Shown here: piece after piece, positions 42,779-51,715 of the stretch | How positions within the stretch are numbered: the first letter of the stretch is position 1 | How the letters are laid out: every line of letters starts with the position of its first letter | NCBI GenBank assembly: GCA_021802425.1 | Contig: JAJZXJ010000002.1 | Span: 62,001 to 126,000, forward strand | DNA from: Acidulodesulfobacterium sp021802425 | Lineage (GTDB): Bacteria; SZUA-79; Acidulodesulfobacterales; Acidulodesulfobacteraceae | Direction: 5' to 3' | Length of the DNA stretch: 64,000 bases | Notes under the pieces: model-generated | Database searches by the model: none | Told to the model about the DNA's origin: nothing | The model's input: only the letters and a program-made list of their open reading frames with translations | Translations under genes and position numbers: made by a program

Positions 42779-42787
42779 TGATATAAT
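42779..42787 (+). promoter_or_regulatory. Extended -10 promoter directly upstream of trpE
   Basis: TGATATAAT is a perfect extended -10 (TGnTATAAT). A second TATAAT lies at 42759-42764. A -35 box is not convincing for either. The expected start, near 42794, is only about four bases before the trpE ATG, so the transcript may be leaderless. No leader peptide with tandem Trp codons or attenuator is present. Confidence 0.5.
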
Positions 42788-42797
42788 CATCACTGTT

Positions 42798-44330
42798 ATG
42801 CCTATGACAAGTTTTGAGGATATTTTAAACATACCGGACACATTTAATGTAATCCCCGTAATACAAGAAATAAGCGGGGATATGGATACCCCGATATCCA
42901 TATTTTCTTCCTTTTATAAAGAATCATACGCATTTTTTTTTGAAAGCGCCGAAGGTGTCGGTAAATGGGGAAGATATTCATTTATATGCTTAAACCCATT
43001 TTTGACCGTTAGCCTGTATAAAGATGTGCTAAGCATTGACAATTTTAGCGGTTCAAGTCTTAAGTTTCCCGAAACTGTTAATCTCAAAAATTTAAACGAA
43101 GATATATTTTCATATTTAAAAAAAATCCTGTCTAACTTTAGGCTATATGGAAAAGACCTGCCCGAAGCTTTTACGGGGGGTTTATTCGGCTATTTAAGTT
43201 ACGAGATAAGCAGTCTTATCGAAAAACTTCCCCCTCATAAAGCGGATATTACGGATGTTTACGATCTTTTTTTTATGCTCCCCCGGGATATTATAATTTA
43301 TGACTCTTTAACTCAAGTTATCATGGTAGTGTCGTTTTTATTTAAAGATAATTTAGAACAGCGGAACCTTAAAAAAGAATATGAGTCCTCATTAAATAGA
43401 ATAAATGAAATAACCTCTTTGATTAAAAAAAGGGGGACAGGAACGGATGCCGGTACTGCCGGTACAGGTAAAAAATTTGATATTAAGATTATCGATGAAA
43501 TAGATTTTGACGAATATAAGCAAAAGGTTTTAATGGCCAAAGAGTACATTCTGCGCGGGGATATATTTCAGGTGCAGGTATCCAGAAGGAAAAAAATCTT
43601 AAATCCGCCGCCCCCGTTCCTTTTTTATCGGGCGCTAAGGCTTATCAACCCTTCCCCGTATATGTTTTATCTTAAAATTAAAGATTTTGCCATTGTAGGT
43701 TCTTCGCCGGAAAACTTAGTAAAAGTCGCCGGAGATTTCATCGAAACCAGACCTATAGCGGGAACAATTAAGCGGGGGGAAAATCCCGCCGAGGACGATT
43801 ACCTTGCGGTTAAACTATTAAACGACCAGAAAGAACGGGCGGAACATATCATGCTTGTGGATTTAGGGAGAAACGACATCGGAAGGGTTTCTAAAAAAGG
43901 AACCGTTAAAGTCGAAAGGCTTATGTATATCGAAAAATATTCCCATGTTCAACATATAGTTACAAGCGTAGTTTCGGAAATAGAAAACGGCAAGGACGGA
44001 TTTGATTTAATCAGGGCGACATATCCCGCCGGTACGGTAACCGGCGCGCCAAAAGTTAGGGCAATGGAAATAATCAATGAGCTTGAAGACTCAAAAAGGG
44101 GCGTTTATGCGGGAGGAGTTGGATATTTTGGGTTTTTAGAAGATAACAGATGTCAAAAAATGGAATTTTGCATAACGATTAGAACGGCGTTATTTAAGGA
44201 AGATGCCGCATACATTCAGGCGGCAGGCGGAATAGTATATGATTCCACGCCCGATCAGGAATTTATGGAAACGGAAAATAAATTAAAGCACTTGATAGCG
44301 GCATTTAATCTTGTCAATAGACTTAATTAG
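42798..44330 (+). CDS. trpE: Anthranilate synthase component I
   Basis: The 510-residue enzyme converts chorismate to anthranilate with TrpG. ESAEGVGKWGRYSF near residue 50 is the tryptophan-feedback region. The chorismate-binding domain has IAGTIKRGENPAED, HIMLVDLGRNDIGRVSKKGTV and YPAGTVTGAPKVRAMEII. The catalytic Glu/His set is intact. A short Gly/Thr-rich linker (about 213-224) varies between species. No Shine-Dalgarno precedes the ATG. This gene heads a complete trp operon. Confidence 0.98.
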   Translation: MPMTSFEDILNIPDTFNVIPVIQEISGDMDTPISIFSSFYKESYAFFFESAEGVGKWGRYSFICLNPFLTVSLYKDVLSIDNFSGSSLKFPETVNLKNLNEDIFSYLKKILSNFRLYGKDLPEAFTGGLFGYLSYEISSLIEKLPPHKADITDVYDLFFMLPRDIIIYDSLTQVIMVVSFLFKDNLEQRNLKKEYESSLNRINEITSLIKKRGTGTDAGTAGTGKKFDIKIIDEIDFDEYKQKVLMAKEYILRGDIFQVQVSRRKKILNPPPPFLFYRALRLINPSPYMFYLKIKDFAIVGSSPENLVKVAGDFIETRPIAGTIKRGENPAEDDYLAVKLLNDQKERAEHIMLVDLGRNDIGRVSKKGTVKVERLMYIEKYSHVQHIVTSVVSEIENGKDGFDLIRATYPAGTVTGAPKVRAMEIINELEDSKRGVYAGGVGYFGFLEDNRCQKMEFCITIRTALFKEDAAYIQAAGGIVYDSTPDQEFMETENKLKHLIAAFNLVNRLN

Positions 44331-44335
44331 AGTTT

Positions 44336-44902
44336 ATGATATTAATTATAGATAATTATGATTCGTTTACTTATAATATAGTTCAATATGTGGGCGAATT
44401 GGGGTTCGAAGCGGCTGTTTTTAGAAATGACGCCATTGATATTTCGTCGGTTAAAAAGATGAATCCAGAGAAAATTATTATATCGCCCGGGCCAAAATCC
44501 CCGCTTGAAGCGGGGATCACGGTCGATATTATTAAAAATTTTTATGACAAAATCCCGATATTAGGCGTTTGTCTTGGTCATCAGGCTATCGGCTATGCCT
44601 TTGGGGCAGAAATAGTCCGCGCCAAAAATATAATGCACGGAAAGGTTTCGTCTATCAAACACGATTCCTCTATTATTTACAAAGATATACCAAATCCGTT
44701 TGAAGCCACAAGGTATCACTCGCTTATTATAAAAAAAGAAAAACTTCCGGACATTATAAATATTACTGCAATAAGCGAGGATGACGGCGAGATTATGGGT
44801 ATTGAGCTTAAAGGCTATAAGGCATACGGGGTTCAGTTCCATCCCGAGTCTGTTCTTACGGCTTATGGCAAGCAAATAATTAACAATTTCTTATCTATAT
44901 AA
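44336..44902 (+). CDS. trpG: Anthranilate synthase component II (glutamine amidotransferase)
   Basis: The 188-residue class I amidotransferase supplies ammonia to TrpE. DNYDSFTYNIVQYVGELG is the N-terminal signature. The catalytic Cys lies in GVCLGHQAIGYAFG (about residue 79), and the His/Glu pair in FHPESVLT. It has no fused TrpD domain. The coding sequence contains a 7-bp hairpin (44498-44516) in the SPGPKSPLEAG region. It starts 5 bp after trpE. pabA use is possible but the context favours trp. Confidence 0.97.
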   Translation: MILIIDNYDSFTYNIVQYVGELGFEAAVFRNDAIDISSVKKMNPEKIIISPGPKSPLEAGITVDIIKNFYDKIPILGVCLGHQAIGYAFGAEIVRAKNIMHGKVSSIKHDSSIIYKDIPNPFEATRYHSLIIKKEKLPDIINITAISEDDGEIMGIELKGYKAYGVQFHPESVLTAYGKQIINNFLSI

Positions 44903-44917
44903 TTTTACGGGCTAAAA

Positions 44918-45949
44918 ATGGAAGAAAATTTTATTAAAACTATACTGGATAGGGTTGCGAATAATGATGCCTTAAATAAAGACGAATCTTATAAAGCTTT
45001 TAATATGATTTTAAGCGGCGGGTTCACAAACGCGCAAATCGGCTCTTTTTTGACATCCCTTAAAATAAAAGGAGAAAATGTCGGGGAGATAGCCGGAGCG
45101 GCAAATGCTATGAGAGAAAATGTCCTTTCGATACCTATAGAGAACTCCGTCCAATTAGAATTAGTAGATACATGCGGGACAGGCGGGGATTGCAAAAATA
45201 CTTTTAATATTTCTACCTGCGCTGCCTTGATTGCCGCAGGAGCCGGGGTTAAAATAGCAAAACACGGAAACTACGGTGTTTCCTCGAAGTCCGGCAGCGC
45301 CGATGTTTTAAAAGAGTTGGGCGTAAACATATTTATGGACCCGCAAAAGGTTTTGAAATCCATAGAATATGCAAATATCGGTTTTTTATTTGCGCCAAAC
45401 TTCCATACGGCAATGAAATTTGCAGCCCCGGCAAGAAAAGAATTAGGATTTAAAACCATATTTAACATATTGGGACCCCTGACTAATCCATTCGGAGCTA
45501 AAAAACAAATTATCGGCGCATACTCTAAAAATTTAGCGGAAAAAATTGTCGAAGTTTTGAGATTATTAAATACCGAAAGGGCTTTTGTCGTATATGGCAG
45601 GGACGGAATAGATGAGGTCAGCCTTTCGTCTATTACGGATATTTACGAATTAAACTCCGGCGATATAAGACATTTTGAATTCAATCCGAAAGAATATGGA
45701 TTTGATTTTTCTGAGCAGGCCGTATTTCAATCATTTTCGGTTGCCGAAAATGCGAAAATTATATATGATATTATCAGCGGTAAGCCTGGCCCTAAGGCCG
45801 ATATAGCGCTTTTAAATGCAGGATTTGCTATTTTGGTTTCGGGGAAAGCGGGCAACTTAAATGAAGCGCTTGATGCGGCAAGGTATTCTATCCTGTCCGG
45901 AAGGGCAACGAAATCTTTACAAAACCTGATTGAAATTTCCAATAAATAA
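44918..45949 (+). CDS. trpD: Anthranilate phosphoribosyltransferase
   Basis: The 343-residue enzyme joins anthranilate and PRPP. DTCGTGGDCKNTFNISTCAA binds PRPP. KHGNYGVSSKSGSADVLKELGV and the FAPNFHTAMKFAAPARKELGFKTIFNILGPLTNP block complete the active site. Length and motifs are standard. It lies 15 bp after trpG. Confidence 0.98.
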   Translation: MEENFIKTILDRVANNDALNKDESYKAFNMILSGGFTNAQIGSFLTSLKIKGENVGEIAGAANAMRENVLSIPIENSVQLELVDTCGTGGDCKNTFNISTCAALIAAGAGVKIAKHGNYGVSSKSGSADVLKELGVNIFMDPQKVLKSIEYANIGFLFAPNFHTAMKFAAPARKELGFKTIFNILGPLTNPFGAKKQIIGAYSKNLAEKIVEVLRLLNTERAFVVYGRDGIDEVSLSSITDIYELNSGDIRHFEFNPKEYGFDFSEQAVFQSFSVAENAKIIYDIISGKPGPKADIALLNAGFAILVSGKAGNLNEALDAARYSILSGRATKSLQNLIEISNK

Positions 45950-45992
45950 TGAAATAATGGTTGGAATGCAGTATTAACAACTGGATAATAAT

Positions 45993-46817
45993 ATGATTTT
46001 AGACGATATATTAGAAGAAAAAACAAAAGAGGTAGAAAAATTTAAAGCTTCTATAAACGGGCCCGAATACAAAGCCCAAGCTTATCAAGCCTTTTATGGA
46101 TTAAGAAGTTTAAAAAAAGCCTTGAAGCCGAGATCTAACGGAGAAGCTGTGTCTTACCGGATTTGCAGTATAATCGCGGAAGTAAAGAAGGCTTCCCCGT
46201 CAAAAGGGGTTTTGATTCGCGATTTTAAACCCGATGAAATTGCAGAGGTTTACGAAAAAGCCGGGGCAAGCGCCATTTCCGTTTTAACCGATAAGACGTT
46301 TTTTATGGGCAGTCCTTCGGATATATTAAAAGTCAGGAACGCGGTTCATCTTCCTATTTTAAGAAAAGATTTTATTATCGATGAAATTCAAGTTTTTGAG
46401 TCTAAAATAATAGGGGCGGATGCAATTCTTTTAATTATTAAAGCATTGTCCTCCGAACAATATAAAAACCTCCTTTCTCTTGCCCGGGAACTTTCTTTAG
46501 AAGTTCTTACCGAAATCTCAAATGATGAGGAGCTTGATATAGCAATGAAATATAATGCGGAAATTATAGGGATTAACAGCAGGGACCTTCTGACATTCAA
46601 AACCGATTTATTTAAAACGGCAAGGATTGCGGAGAAAATACCTCCCGGCAAGCTGATCGTTGCAGAAAGCGGTATTAGCGGAAGGGGGGACATCGAAATG
46701 CTGATGAAAAGAGGGATTAATTCTTTTCTTATAGGCGAAGCCCTCGTTACCTCGGATGATGCGTTGAAAAAATTAAAAGACCTTTTATTGCCGTACACGA
46801 TAAACAGTTATTTATGA
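45993..46817 (+). CDS. trpC: Indole-3-glycerol-phosphate synthase
   Basis: The 274-residue TIM-barrel enzyme closes the indole ring. It opens with ILDDILEEKTKEVEKFK. IIAEVKKASPSKGVL carries the catalytic lysine. Also visible are SVLTDKTFFMGS, LRKDFIIDEIQV, IGINSRDLLTF and VAESGISGRGDIE. The stop overlaps the trpF start by four bases (ATGA). Confidence 0.98.
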   Translation: MILDDILEEKTKEVEKFKASINGPEYKAQAYQAFYGLRSLKKALKPRSNGEAVSYRICSIIAEVKKASPSKGVLIRDFKPDEIAEVYEKAGASAISVLTDKTFFMGSPSDILKVRNAVHLPILRKDFIIDEIQVFESKIIGADAILLIIKALSSEQYKNLLSLARELSLEVLTEISNDEELDIAMKYNAEIIGINSRDLLTFKTDLFKTARIAEKIPPGKLIVAESGISGRGDIEMLMKRGINSFLIGEALVTSDDALKKLKDLLLPYTINSYL

Positions 46818-47524
46818 GGTTTAAGTTCAAAATGCAAAATATTCCAAAGATAAAAATATGCGGGATAACTAACCTTGATGATGCCGAAGAAGCCGTAAGG
46901 CTGGGCGCAGACAGTATAGGTTTTGTATTTTACGGCAAATCAAAAAGGGGCATAATCCCCGAAAAGGCAAAAGAGATTATCGGCGCTTTGCGTAAAACTA
47001 AAGAAAAATTTTCTAAAGAATTTTTAAGGGTTAACAGGGATATTGTTATTGCCGGTGTTTTTGTCGATGAAGAACAGGAAAAGATTGAAACTATCGTTAA
47101 TGATTTAGGCATCGATATCGTTCAGCTATCGGGCGCGGAGTCAACCGGCTATATCGAAGATTTAAATTTAGACAAAAACAGCATTCTTAAAGCTGTTCAT
47201 ATAAAAGATGAAGCCAGTATCGAAAAGGTTCATTATTATAAAAATGCGGGCGTTAATATACTTTTAGATACTTACGCCGGCGGAGGCATTTACGGAGGGA
47301 CGGGTTTGCCGTTTGACTTAAATCTTATAAAAAATCTTGATTTAAGTTCCATCGTTATAGCGGGAGGAATAGGTCCCGATAATATAAAGTATATTACGGA
47401 AACCGTAATGCCTTACGGTTTTGATCTTTCTTCGAAAATCGAGGAGTTCCCCGGGAAAAAAGATTATAAAAAAATGAGCAGTTTTTTTGATAATTTTAAA
47501 GGAGCTGTGTATGAAACTGCCTGA
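46814..47524 (+). CDS. trpF: Phosphoribosylanthranilate isomerase
   Basis: The 236-residue TIM-barrel isomerase has KIKICGITNLDDAEEAVRLG, with the catalytic cysteine, GVFVDEEQEK, LLDTYAGGGIYGGTGLPFDL and IAGGIGPDNI. It is about 30 residues longer than usual. The extra length is an N-terminal tail and an insert around residues 55-75. An alternative ATG at 46832 would trim six residues. The final 14 bp overlap trpB. Confidence 0.97.
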   Translation: MRFKFKMQNIPKIKICGITNLDDAEEAVRLGADSIGFVFYGKSKRGIIPEKAKEIIGALRKTKEKFSKEFLRVNRDIVIAGVFVDEEQEKIETIVNDLGIDIVQLSGAESTGYIEDLNLDKNSILKAVHIKDEASIEKVHYYKNAGVNILLDTYAGGGIYGGTGLPFDLNLIKNLDLSSIVIAGGIGPDNIKYITETVMPYGFDLSSKIEEFPGKKDYKKMSSFFDNFKGAVYETA

Positions 47525-48680
47525 TAATATGGGGCATTTTGGCGATTACGGCGGAAGGTATATATCCGAGACATTGATGCCCGCGATAATCGAACTTGAA
47601 GAATTTTATAAAAAGATTCGAAAAGATAATAGTTTTAAAAAAGAGTTTAACTATTATTTAAAAAATTATGTCGGAAGGCCCAGCCCGCTATATTATGCAA
47701 AAAGGCTTTCGGATATTTATAAATCTGAAATTTACCTTAAAAGGGAAGATTTAAACCATACGGGAGCCCATAAAATTAATAACACGATCGGTCAGGCTTT
47801 ACTTGCGGTAAAGATGGGGAAAAAGAGAATTATTGCCGAAACGGGGGCAGGTCAGCACGGCGTTGCAACGGCAACCGTCTGTGCCCTTTTTGATCTTGAA
47901 TGCGAGATATTTATGGGAAAAAAGGATGTTGAAAGACAGGAGCAGAATGTTTTTAGAATGGAACTTTTGGGGGCGCATGTTAATTCTGTGGAATCAGGTT
48001 CTCAAACACTTAAAGATGCCATGAATGAGGCGCTAAGAGACTGGATTGCAAATGTAAAAAATACTTATTATATGATCGGAACCGTTGCGGGACCGCACCC
48101 TTATCCCCAAATAGTAAGAGATTTTCAATCGGTTATAGGGAAAGAAATTTTAAAGCAGATTAAAAAGCTTCCCGATATTATGATAGCCTGCGTGGGCGGG
48201 GGGAGCAATGCCATGGGAATGTTTTATCCATTTATAAAATATGATAAAGTTAAGATGTACGGTGTGGAGGCAGGCGGTTTGGGAATTAAAACGGGAATGC
48301 ATGCCGCATCCATTTCGGGAGGGCGTCCGGGAGTGCTGCACGGAAATAAAACTTACCTGCTCCAGGATGAATTCGGCAGAATAAAAAATGCGCATTCTAT
48401 TGCAGCCGGCCTGGATTATCCAGGCGTCGGTCCTGAACACAGCTATTTTGCCGATAAAAAAAGAATTATTTTTGACAGCGTAACAGACGAAGAAGCGGTT
48501 TCGGCTTTTCAAATGCTCTGTAAATTAGAAGGCATTATTCCTGCGTTAGAAAGCGCGCATGCTATTGCATATTTGGAAAAAATTAAAAGCGGGATAAAAG
48601 GAAAATCGGTTATTATAAATCTCTCGGGCAGGGGCGATAAAGATATGCACACGGTTTCCGACTATATTTTATCTAAATAA
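47511..48680 (+). CDS. trpB: Tryptophan synthase beta subunit
   Basis: The 389-residue enzyme uses pyridoxal phosphate to condense indole with serine. The cofactor lysine is in REDLNHTGAHKINNTIGQAL. The phosphate cradle is GGGSNAMGMF. ATVCALFDLECEIFMG and ESAHAIAYLE are also conserved. The ATG at 47511 has AAAGGAGC at the right distance. A frame extension to 47487 lacks support. It forms an alpha-beta channeling complex with TrpA. Confidence 0.98.
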   Translation: MKLPDNMGHFGDYGGRYISETLMPAIIELEEFYKKIRKDNSFKKEFNYYLKNYVGRPSPLYYAKRLSDIYKSEIYLKREDLNHTGAHKINNTIGQALLAVKMGKKRIIAETGAGQHGVATATVCALFDLECEIFMGKKDVERQEQNVFRMELLGAHVNSVESGSQTLKDAMNEALRDWIANVKNTYYMIGTVAGPHPYPQIVRDFQSVIGKEILKQIKKLPDIMIACVGGGSNAMGMFYPFIKYDKVKMYGVEAGGLGIKTGMHAASISGGRPGVLHGNKTYLLQDEFGRIKNAHSIAAGLDYPGVGPEHSYFADKKRIIFDSVTDEEAVSAFQMLCKLEGIIPALESAHAIAYLEKIKSGIKGKSVIINLSGRGDKDMHTVSDYILSK

Positions 48681-48684
48681 ATGT

Positions 48685-48711
48685 AAAACCCATGCTTTTG
48701 GGCTGGGGATA
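48685..48711 (+). repeat. REP/IS200-IS605-end-like hairpin between trpB and trpA
   Basis: AAAACCCATGCTTTTGGGC is followed by TGGGGATA. Its stem is CCCA/TGGG plus GC/GC with a bulged T. It resembles the element at 32823-32850 in order, length and flanks. It starts 4 bp after the trpB stop. Confidence 0.5.
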
Positions 48712-48727
48712 CAAATAATTAATAAAA

Positions 48728-49522
48728 ATGAACAAAATCGATACTTTTTTTAATAAACTTAAGTCCGCAAACAGAACAGCTTTTATACCGTTTATCTCTA
48801 TCGGAGATCCCGACATCGAAACATCTTTTGAAATAGCTAAAACATTAATAAATAATGGCGCGGATATGATTGAATTAGGCTTTCCTTTTTCCGACCCTAT
48901 GGCGGATGGGAAGGTTATACAAAAATCATACGAAAGGGCATTAAAAAACACAATTTCAATGCAGGATGCCTTTGATTTTATAAAAAGGCTTAAGGCCTAT
49001 CGGGACATACCCGTTATTTTTTTCACATATTACAACCCTGTTTTTGTTTTAGGGCCTAAATTTGCGAATGGCGCCCGTAATGCCGGAGTTGACGGTGTTT
49101 TAATTGTGGATTTACCCCCGGAAGAGAGTGATGAATTTACCAAATATATTAAGAAAAAGGATATATACCAGATTTTCTTGCTTGCGCCGACGACCGATAT
49201 TGATAGAATGAGGTATATTCTGTCCTATGCTAAGGGATTTGTTTATTATGTCAGCGTGACCGGAGTCACGGGGGCAAGAGAAACCCTGTCCGCGGCTATC
49301 CGCTCCAAAGTAGATGAGATTAAAAAGATAAGCGATATTCCCGTAGGAATAGGTTTTGGAATCTCCACTAAAGAACAGGTAAAAGAAATAAGCGAATATG
49401 CCGATGCCGTCATAATCGGGTCAAAAATTATTCAGTTTATAGAAAATAATATTAATGATAAATCAAGGATTTTAAAAGAAATAGCCGAATTTTCATCCAA
49501 TATCGGGTCAAGCCTTTCATAA
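48728..49522 (+). CDS. trpA: Tryptophan synthase alpha subunit
   Basis: The 264-residue TIM-barrel lyase cleaves indole-glycerol phosphate. The catalytic Glu is in MIELGFPFSDPMADGKVIQ, with Asp in GVLIVDLPPEES and a GVTGARETLS phosphate loop. GIGFGISTKEQVKEI closes the barrel. It ends the trp operon. No strong ribosome-binding site is visible (AATTAATAAAAATG). Confidence 0.98.
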   Translation: MNKIDTFFNKLKSANRTAFIPFISIGDPDIETSFEIAKTLINNGADMIELGFPFSDPMADGKVIQKSYERALKNTISMQDAFDFIKRLKAYRDIPVIFFTYYNPVFVLGPKFANGARNAGVDGVLIVDLPPEESDEFTKYIKKKDIYQIFLLAPTTDIDRMRYILSYAKGFVYYVSVTGVTGARETLSAAIRSKVDEIKKISDIPVGIGFGISTKEQVKEISEYADAVIIGSKIIQFIENNINDKSRILKEIAEFSSNIGSSLS

Positions 49523-49572
49523 TCGAATTTTTCTGTAAATAATTTATCTAATTTATACTTTATTATTATACT

Positions 49573-50412
49573 ATGCTTTTATTTAAGCCTAAAAACGGAA
49601 AGAAGGAACAGGGAAAGCTGGCGATACCGGAAGGTTTATGGATAAAATGCCCGAGCTGCAGCGAGATTATTTACAAAAAAGAACTTGAAAGAAATCTCGA
49701 GGTTTGCCCAAAATGTAATTATCATTTTAGGATTAATGCGGACAGAAGGATTAATATAACCTTCGATGAAGGCAGTTTTAAAAGCCTTTTTGAAGATATT
49801 ACGCCGCAAGATTTGCTTGATTTTACGGACACAAAAAAATACAGGGATAGGCTTAAAGAAGACAGCAAAAAAACCGGACTGTCGGATGCGGTTATTTCGG
49901 GAGAAGGAACTATAGATAAAATAAGGGTAGCGGCCACCCTTTTTGATTTTAATTTTATGGGCGGTTCGATGGGCAGGGTTGTTGGAGAGAAAATAGCAAA
50001 GACTTTTGAATACGCCATCCAAAAAAAACTTCCCGTAATAATTTTTTCCTCCTCGGGCGGCGCCAGAATGCAGGAAGGGATTTTTTCGCTGATGCAAATG
50101 GCTAAAACCGTTGCTTTTGTTTCGGAATTTCAAAAGGTTTCCCTTCCCTATATATCTGTCGTAACCGACCCCACAACCGGCGGCGTATCGGCAAGCTTTG
50201 CAAGCTTAGGCGATGTTATAATTGCAGAACCTAAGGCATTAATAGGGTTTGCAGGTCCAAGGGTTATCGAAAAAACTATACATCAAAGTCTTCCCGAGGG
50301 ATTTCAAAGATCCGAATATCTTTTGGAACACGGAATGATAGATATGATAGTCGAAAGAAAAGATATTAAAAATACGCTAAAAAATCTGTTGCTTCTTCTT
50401 GTAAATGAGTAA
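49573..50412 (+). CDS. accD: Acetyl-CoA carboxylase carboxyltransferase subunit beta
   Basis: The 279-residue subunit transfers the carboxyl group to acetyl-CoA in fatty-acid synthesis. An N-terminal zinc ribbon has CPSC and CPKC pairs (about residues 25-47). The crotonase-fold body has FSSSGGARMQEGIFSLMQMAK and DPTTGGVSASFASLGD. No accA is in the window. The start has no Shine-Dalgarno. A TATACT box 14 bp upstream raises the possibility of a very short leader. It overlaps folC by 8 bp. Confidence 0.98.
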   Translation: MLLFKPKNGKKEQGKLAIPEGLWIKCPSCSEIIYKKELERNLEVCPKCNYHFRINADRRINITFDEGSFKSLFEDITPQDLLDFTDTKKYRDRLKEDSKKTGLSDAVISGEGTIDKIRVAATLFDFNFMGGSMGRVVGEKIAKTFEYAIQKKLPVIIFSSSGGARMQEGIFSLMQMAKTVAFVSEFQKVSLPYISVVTDPTTGGVSASFASLGDVIIAEPKALIGFAGPRVIEKTIHQSLPEGFQRSEYLLEHGMIDMIVERKDIKNTLKNLLLLLVNE

Positions 50413-51697
50413 ATTAGATGCGCTGCACGACAAAAGCGGCTTTATTATAAATTTAGGACTTGAACGAATAACAGCCTTACTGAGCTATGCAGGCAATCCA
50501 CAGGAAAGACTAAAAATAATACATATAACCGGAACTAACGGTAAGGGTTCGGTAAGCAGGTTTATATACGCAATATTAAAGGAGCATGGCTTAAAAACCG
50601 GTCTTTATACCTCGCCCCATCTTGTAAGTTTTAACGAAAGAATAATAATAGGAGACAAAAAAATAGATGATTACGATTTGGAAAGACTTAACCTTTTTTT
50701 TAAAAAAATTATTTTAAACAATAAAGAATTCGAGAAATTAGGCGAACCTTCGTTTTTTGAACTTACTACGGCGGTATGCTTTAAATATTTCGAGGAGCAG
50801 CATGTCGATATAGCTATAATAGAGGCGGGTCTCGGCGGAAAGTTAGACGCTACTAATGTAATTAAAAAACCGCTTCTTTCGGTAATTACAAACATATCGA
50901 TGGATCATAAGGATATTTTAGGAAATTCTTTAAAAAAGATTGCTATCGACAAGGCAGGGATTGTCAAAAAGGGGTCATTTGTCGCAACGGGCGAAAAAAA
51001 AACAAAAATAAAAGGGGTCATAAAAGAACGCGCCTTAACCTTAGATGTTCCGTTTTTTTCTACCGAACAGGTAAAACTTTATAAAATAAAAAATCTTTAT
51101 AATTATAGCGGCTTAAAATTAATATTAAAGGGTATAAAATTATATAATCAGGCGTGGTATCAAAAATATAATTTAGGGCTTGCTCTTTTATCATTGGAAA
51201 TTATTTATAATAATTATAAGGATATTTTAGGGCTAAAAATTAAAAAGAATCTAATTAAAACAGGCATATCCAAGTTTAATAACGAGGGAAGGTTCGAGAT
51301 AATAAAATATAAAAATTACGATTTGATTTTAGACGGGGCGCACAATCCTGATGGGATTAAAAACCTTATCATATCTTTGCAAAGAGGATTTAAAAATAGC
51401 AAATTCGTTATCATTTTTGCCGTCATGAAAGATAAAGATTATAAAACGATGTTAAGGAGGCTGTCGGCTTTAAACGGGTCTATAATTTTCACGGATTTGA
51501 ATATGGATCGGGCAAAAGATATAAAAGAACTGGAGTCGGCATCCAAAGAACATAATTATTTTAAAAATACTTTTTGCTCAAAAAATATAAAAGAGGGGTT
51601 GGATTTAGCTTTTAAGTATAAAGAAAAAAATGATTTAATACTCATTTGCGGTTCGCTTTATTTGATAGGGGAATTCAAACGAATAGTTCTTAATTAG
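50405..51697 (+). CDS. folC: Folylpolyglutamate synthase / dihydrofolate synthase
   Basis: The 430-residue Mur-ligase-family enzyme adds glutamate to folates. The P-loop is HITGTNGKGSVSRF (about 38-50), followed by YTSPHLVSFNERI. IIEAGLGGKLDATNV and ITNISMDHKDILGNSLKKIA bind ATP and metal. LDGAHNPDGIKNL starts the C-terminal domain. accD-folC adjacency is common in proteobacteria. Lys/Ile/Asn-rich codon use gives it a markedly low GC content. Confidence 0.97.
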   Translation: MSKLDALHDKSGFIINLGLERITALLSYAGNPQERLKIIHITGTNGKGSVSRFIYAILKEHGLKTGLYTSPHLVSFNERIIIGDKKIDDYDLERLNLFFKKIILNNKEFEKLGEPSFFELTTAVCFKYFEEQHVDIAIIEAGLGGKLDATNVIKKPLLSVITNISMDHKDILGNSLKKIAIDKAGIVKKGSFVATGEKKTKIKGVIKERALTLDVPFFSTEQVKLYKIKNLYNYSGLKLILKGIKLYNQAWYQKYNLGLALLSLEIIYNNYKDILGLKIKKNLIKTGISKFNNEGRFEIIKYKNYDLILDGAHNPDGIKNLIISLQRGFKNSKFVIIFAVMKDKDYKTMLRRLSALNGSIIFTDLNMDRAKDIKELESASKEHNYFKNTFCSKNIKEGLDLAFKYKEKNDLILICGSLYLIGEFKRIVLN

Positions 51698-51715
51698 TTA
51701 TATAAATTTAAATTT

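Noticed and set aside
42731..42797. Possible trp attenuator or leader peptide before trpE
   Set aside because: No tandem Trp codons, no short leader frame and no terminator hairpin are present in the 67-bp gap.
44498..44516. Strong hairpin TCCCCGC-TTGAA-GCGGGGA inside trpG, considered as a mobile repeat or attenuator
   Set aside because: It is in frame within a conserved amidotransferase segment and leaves the protein intact. A chance palindrome in coding sequence is simpler.
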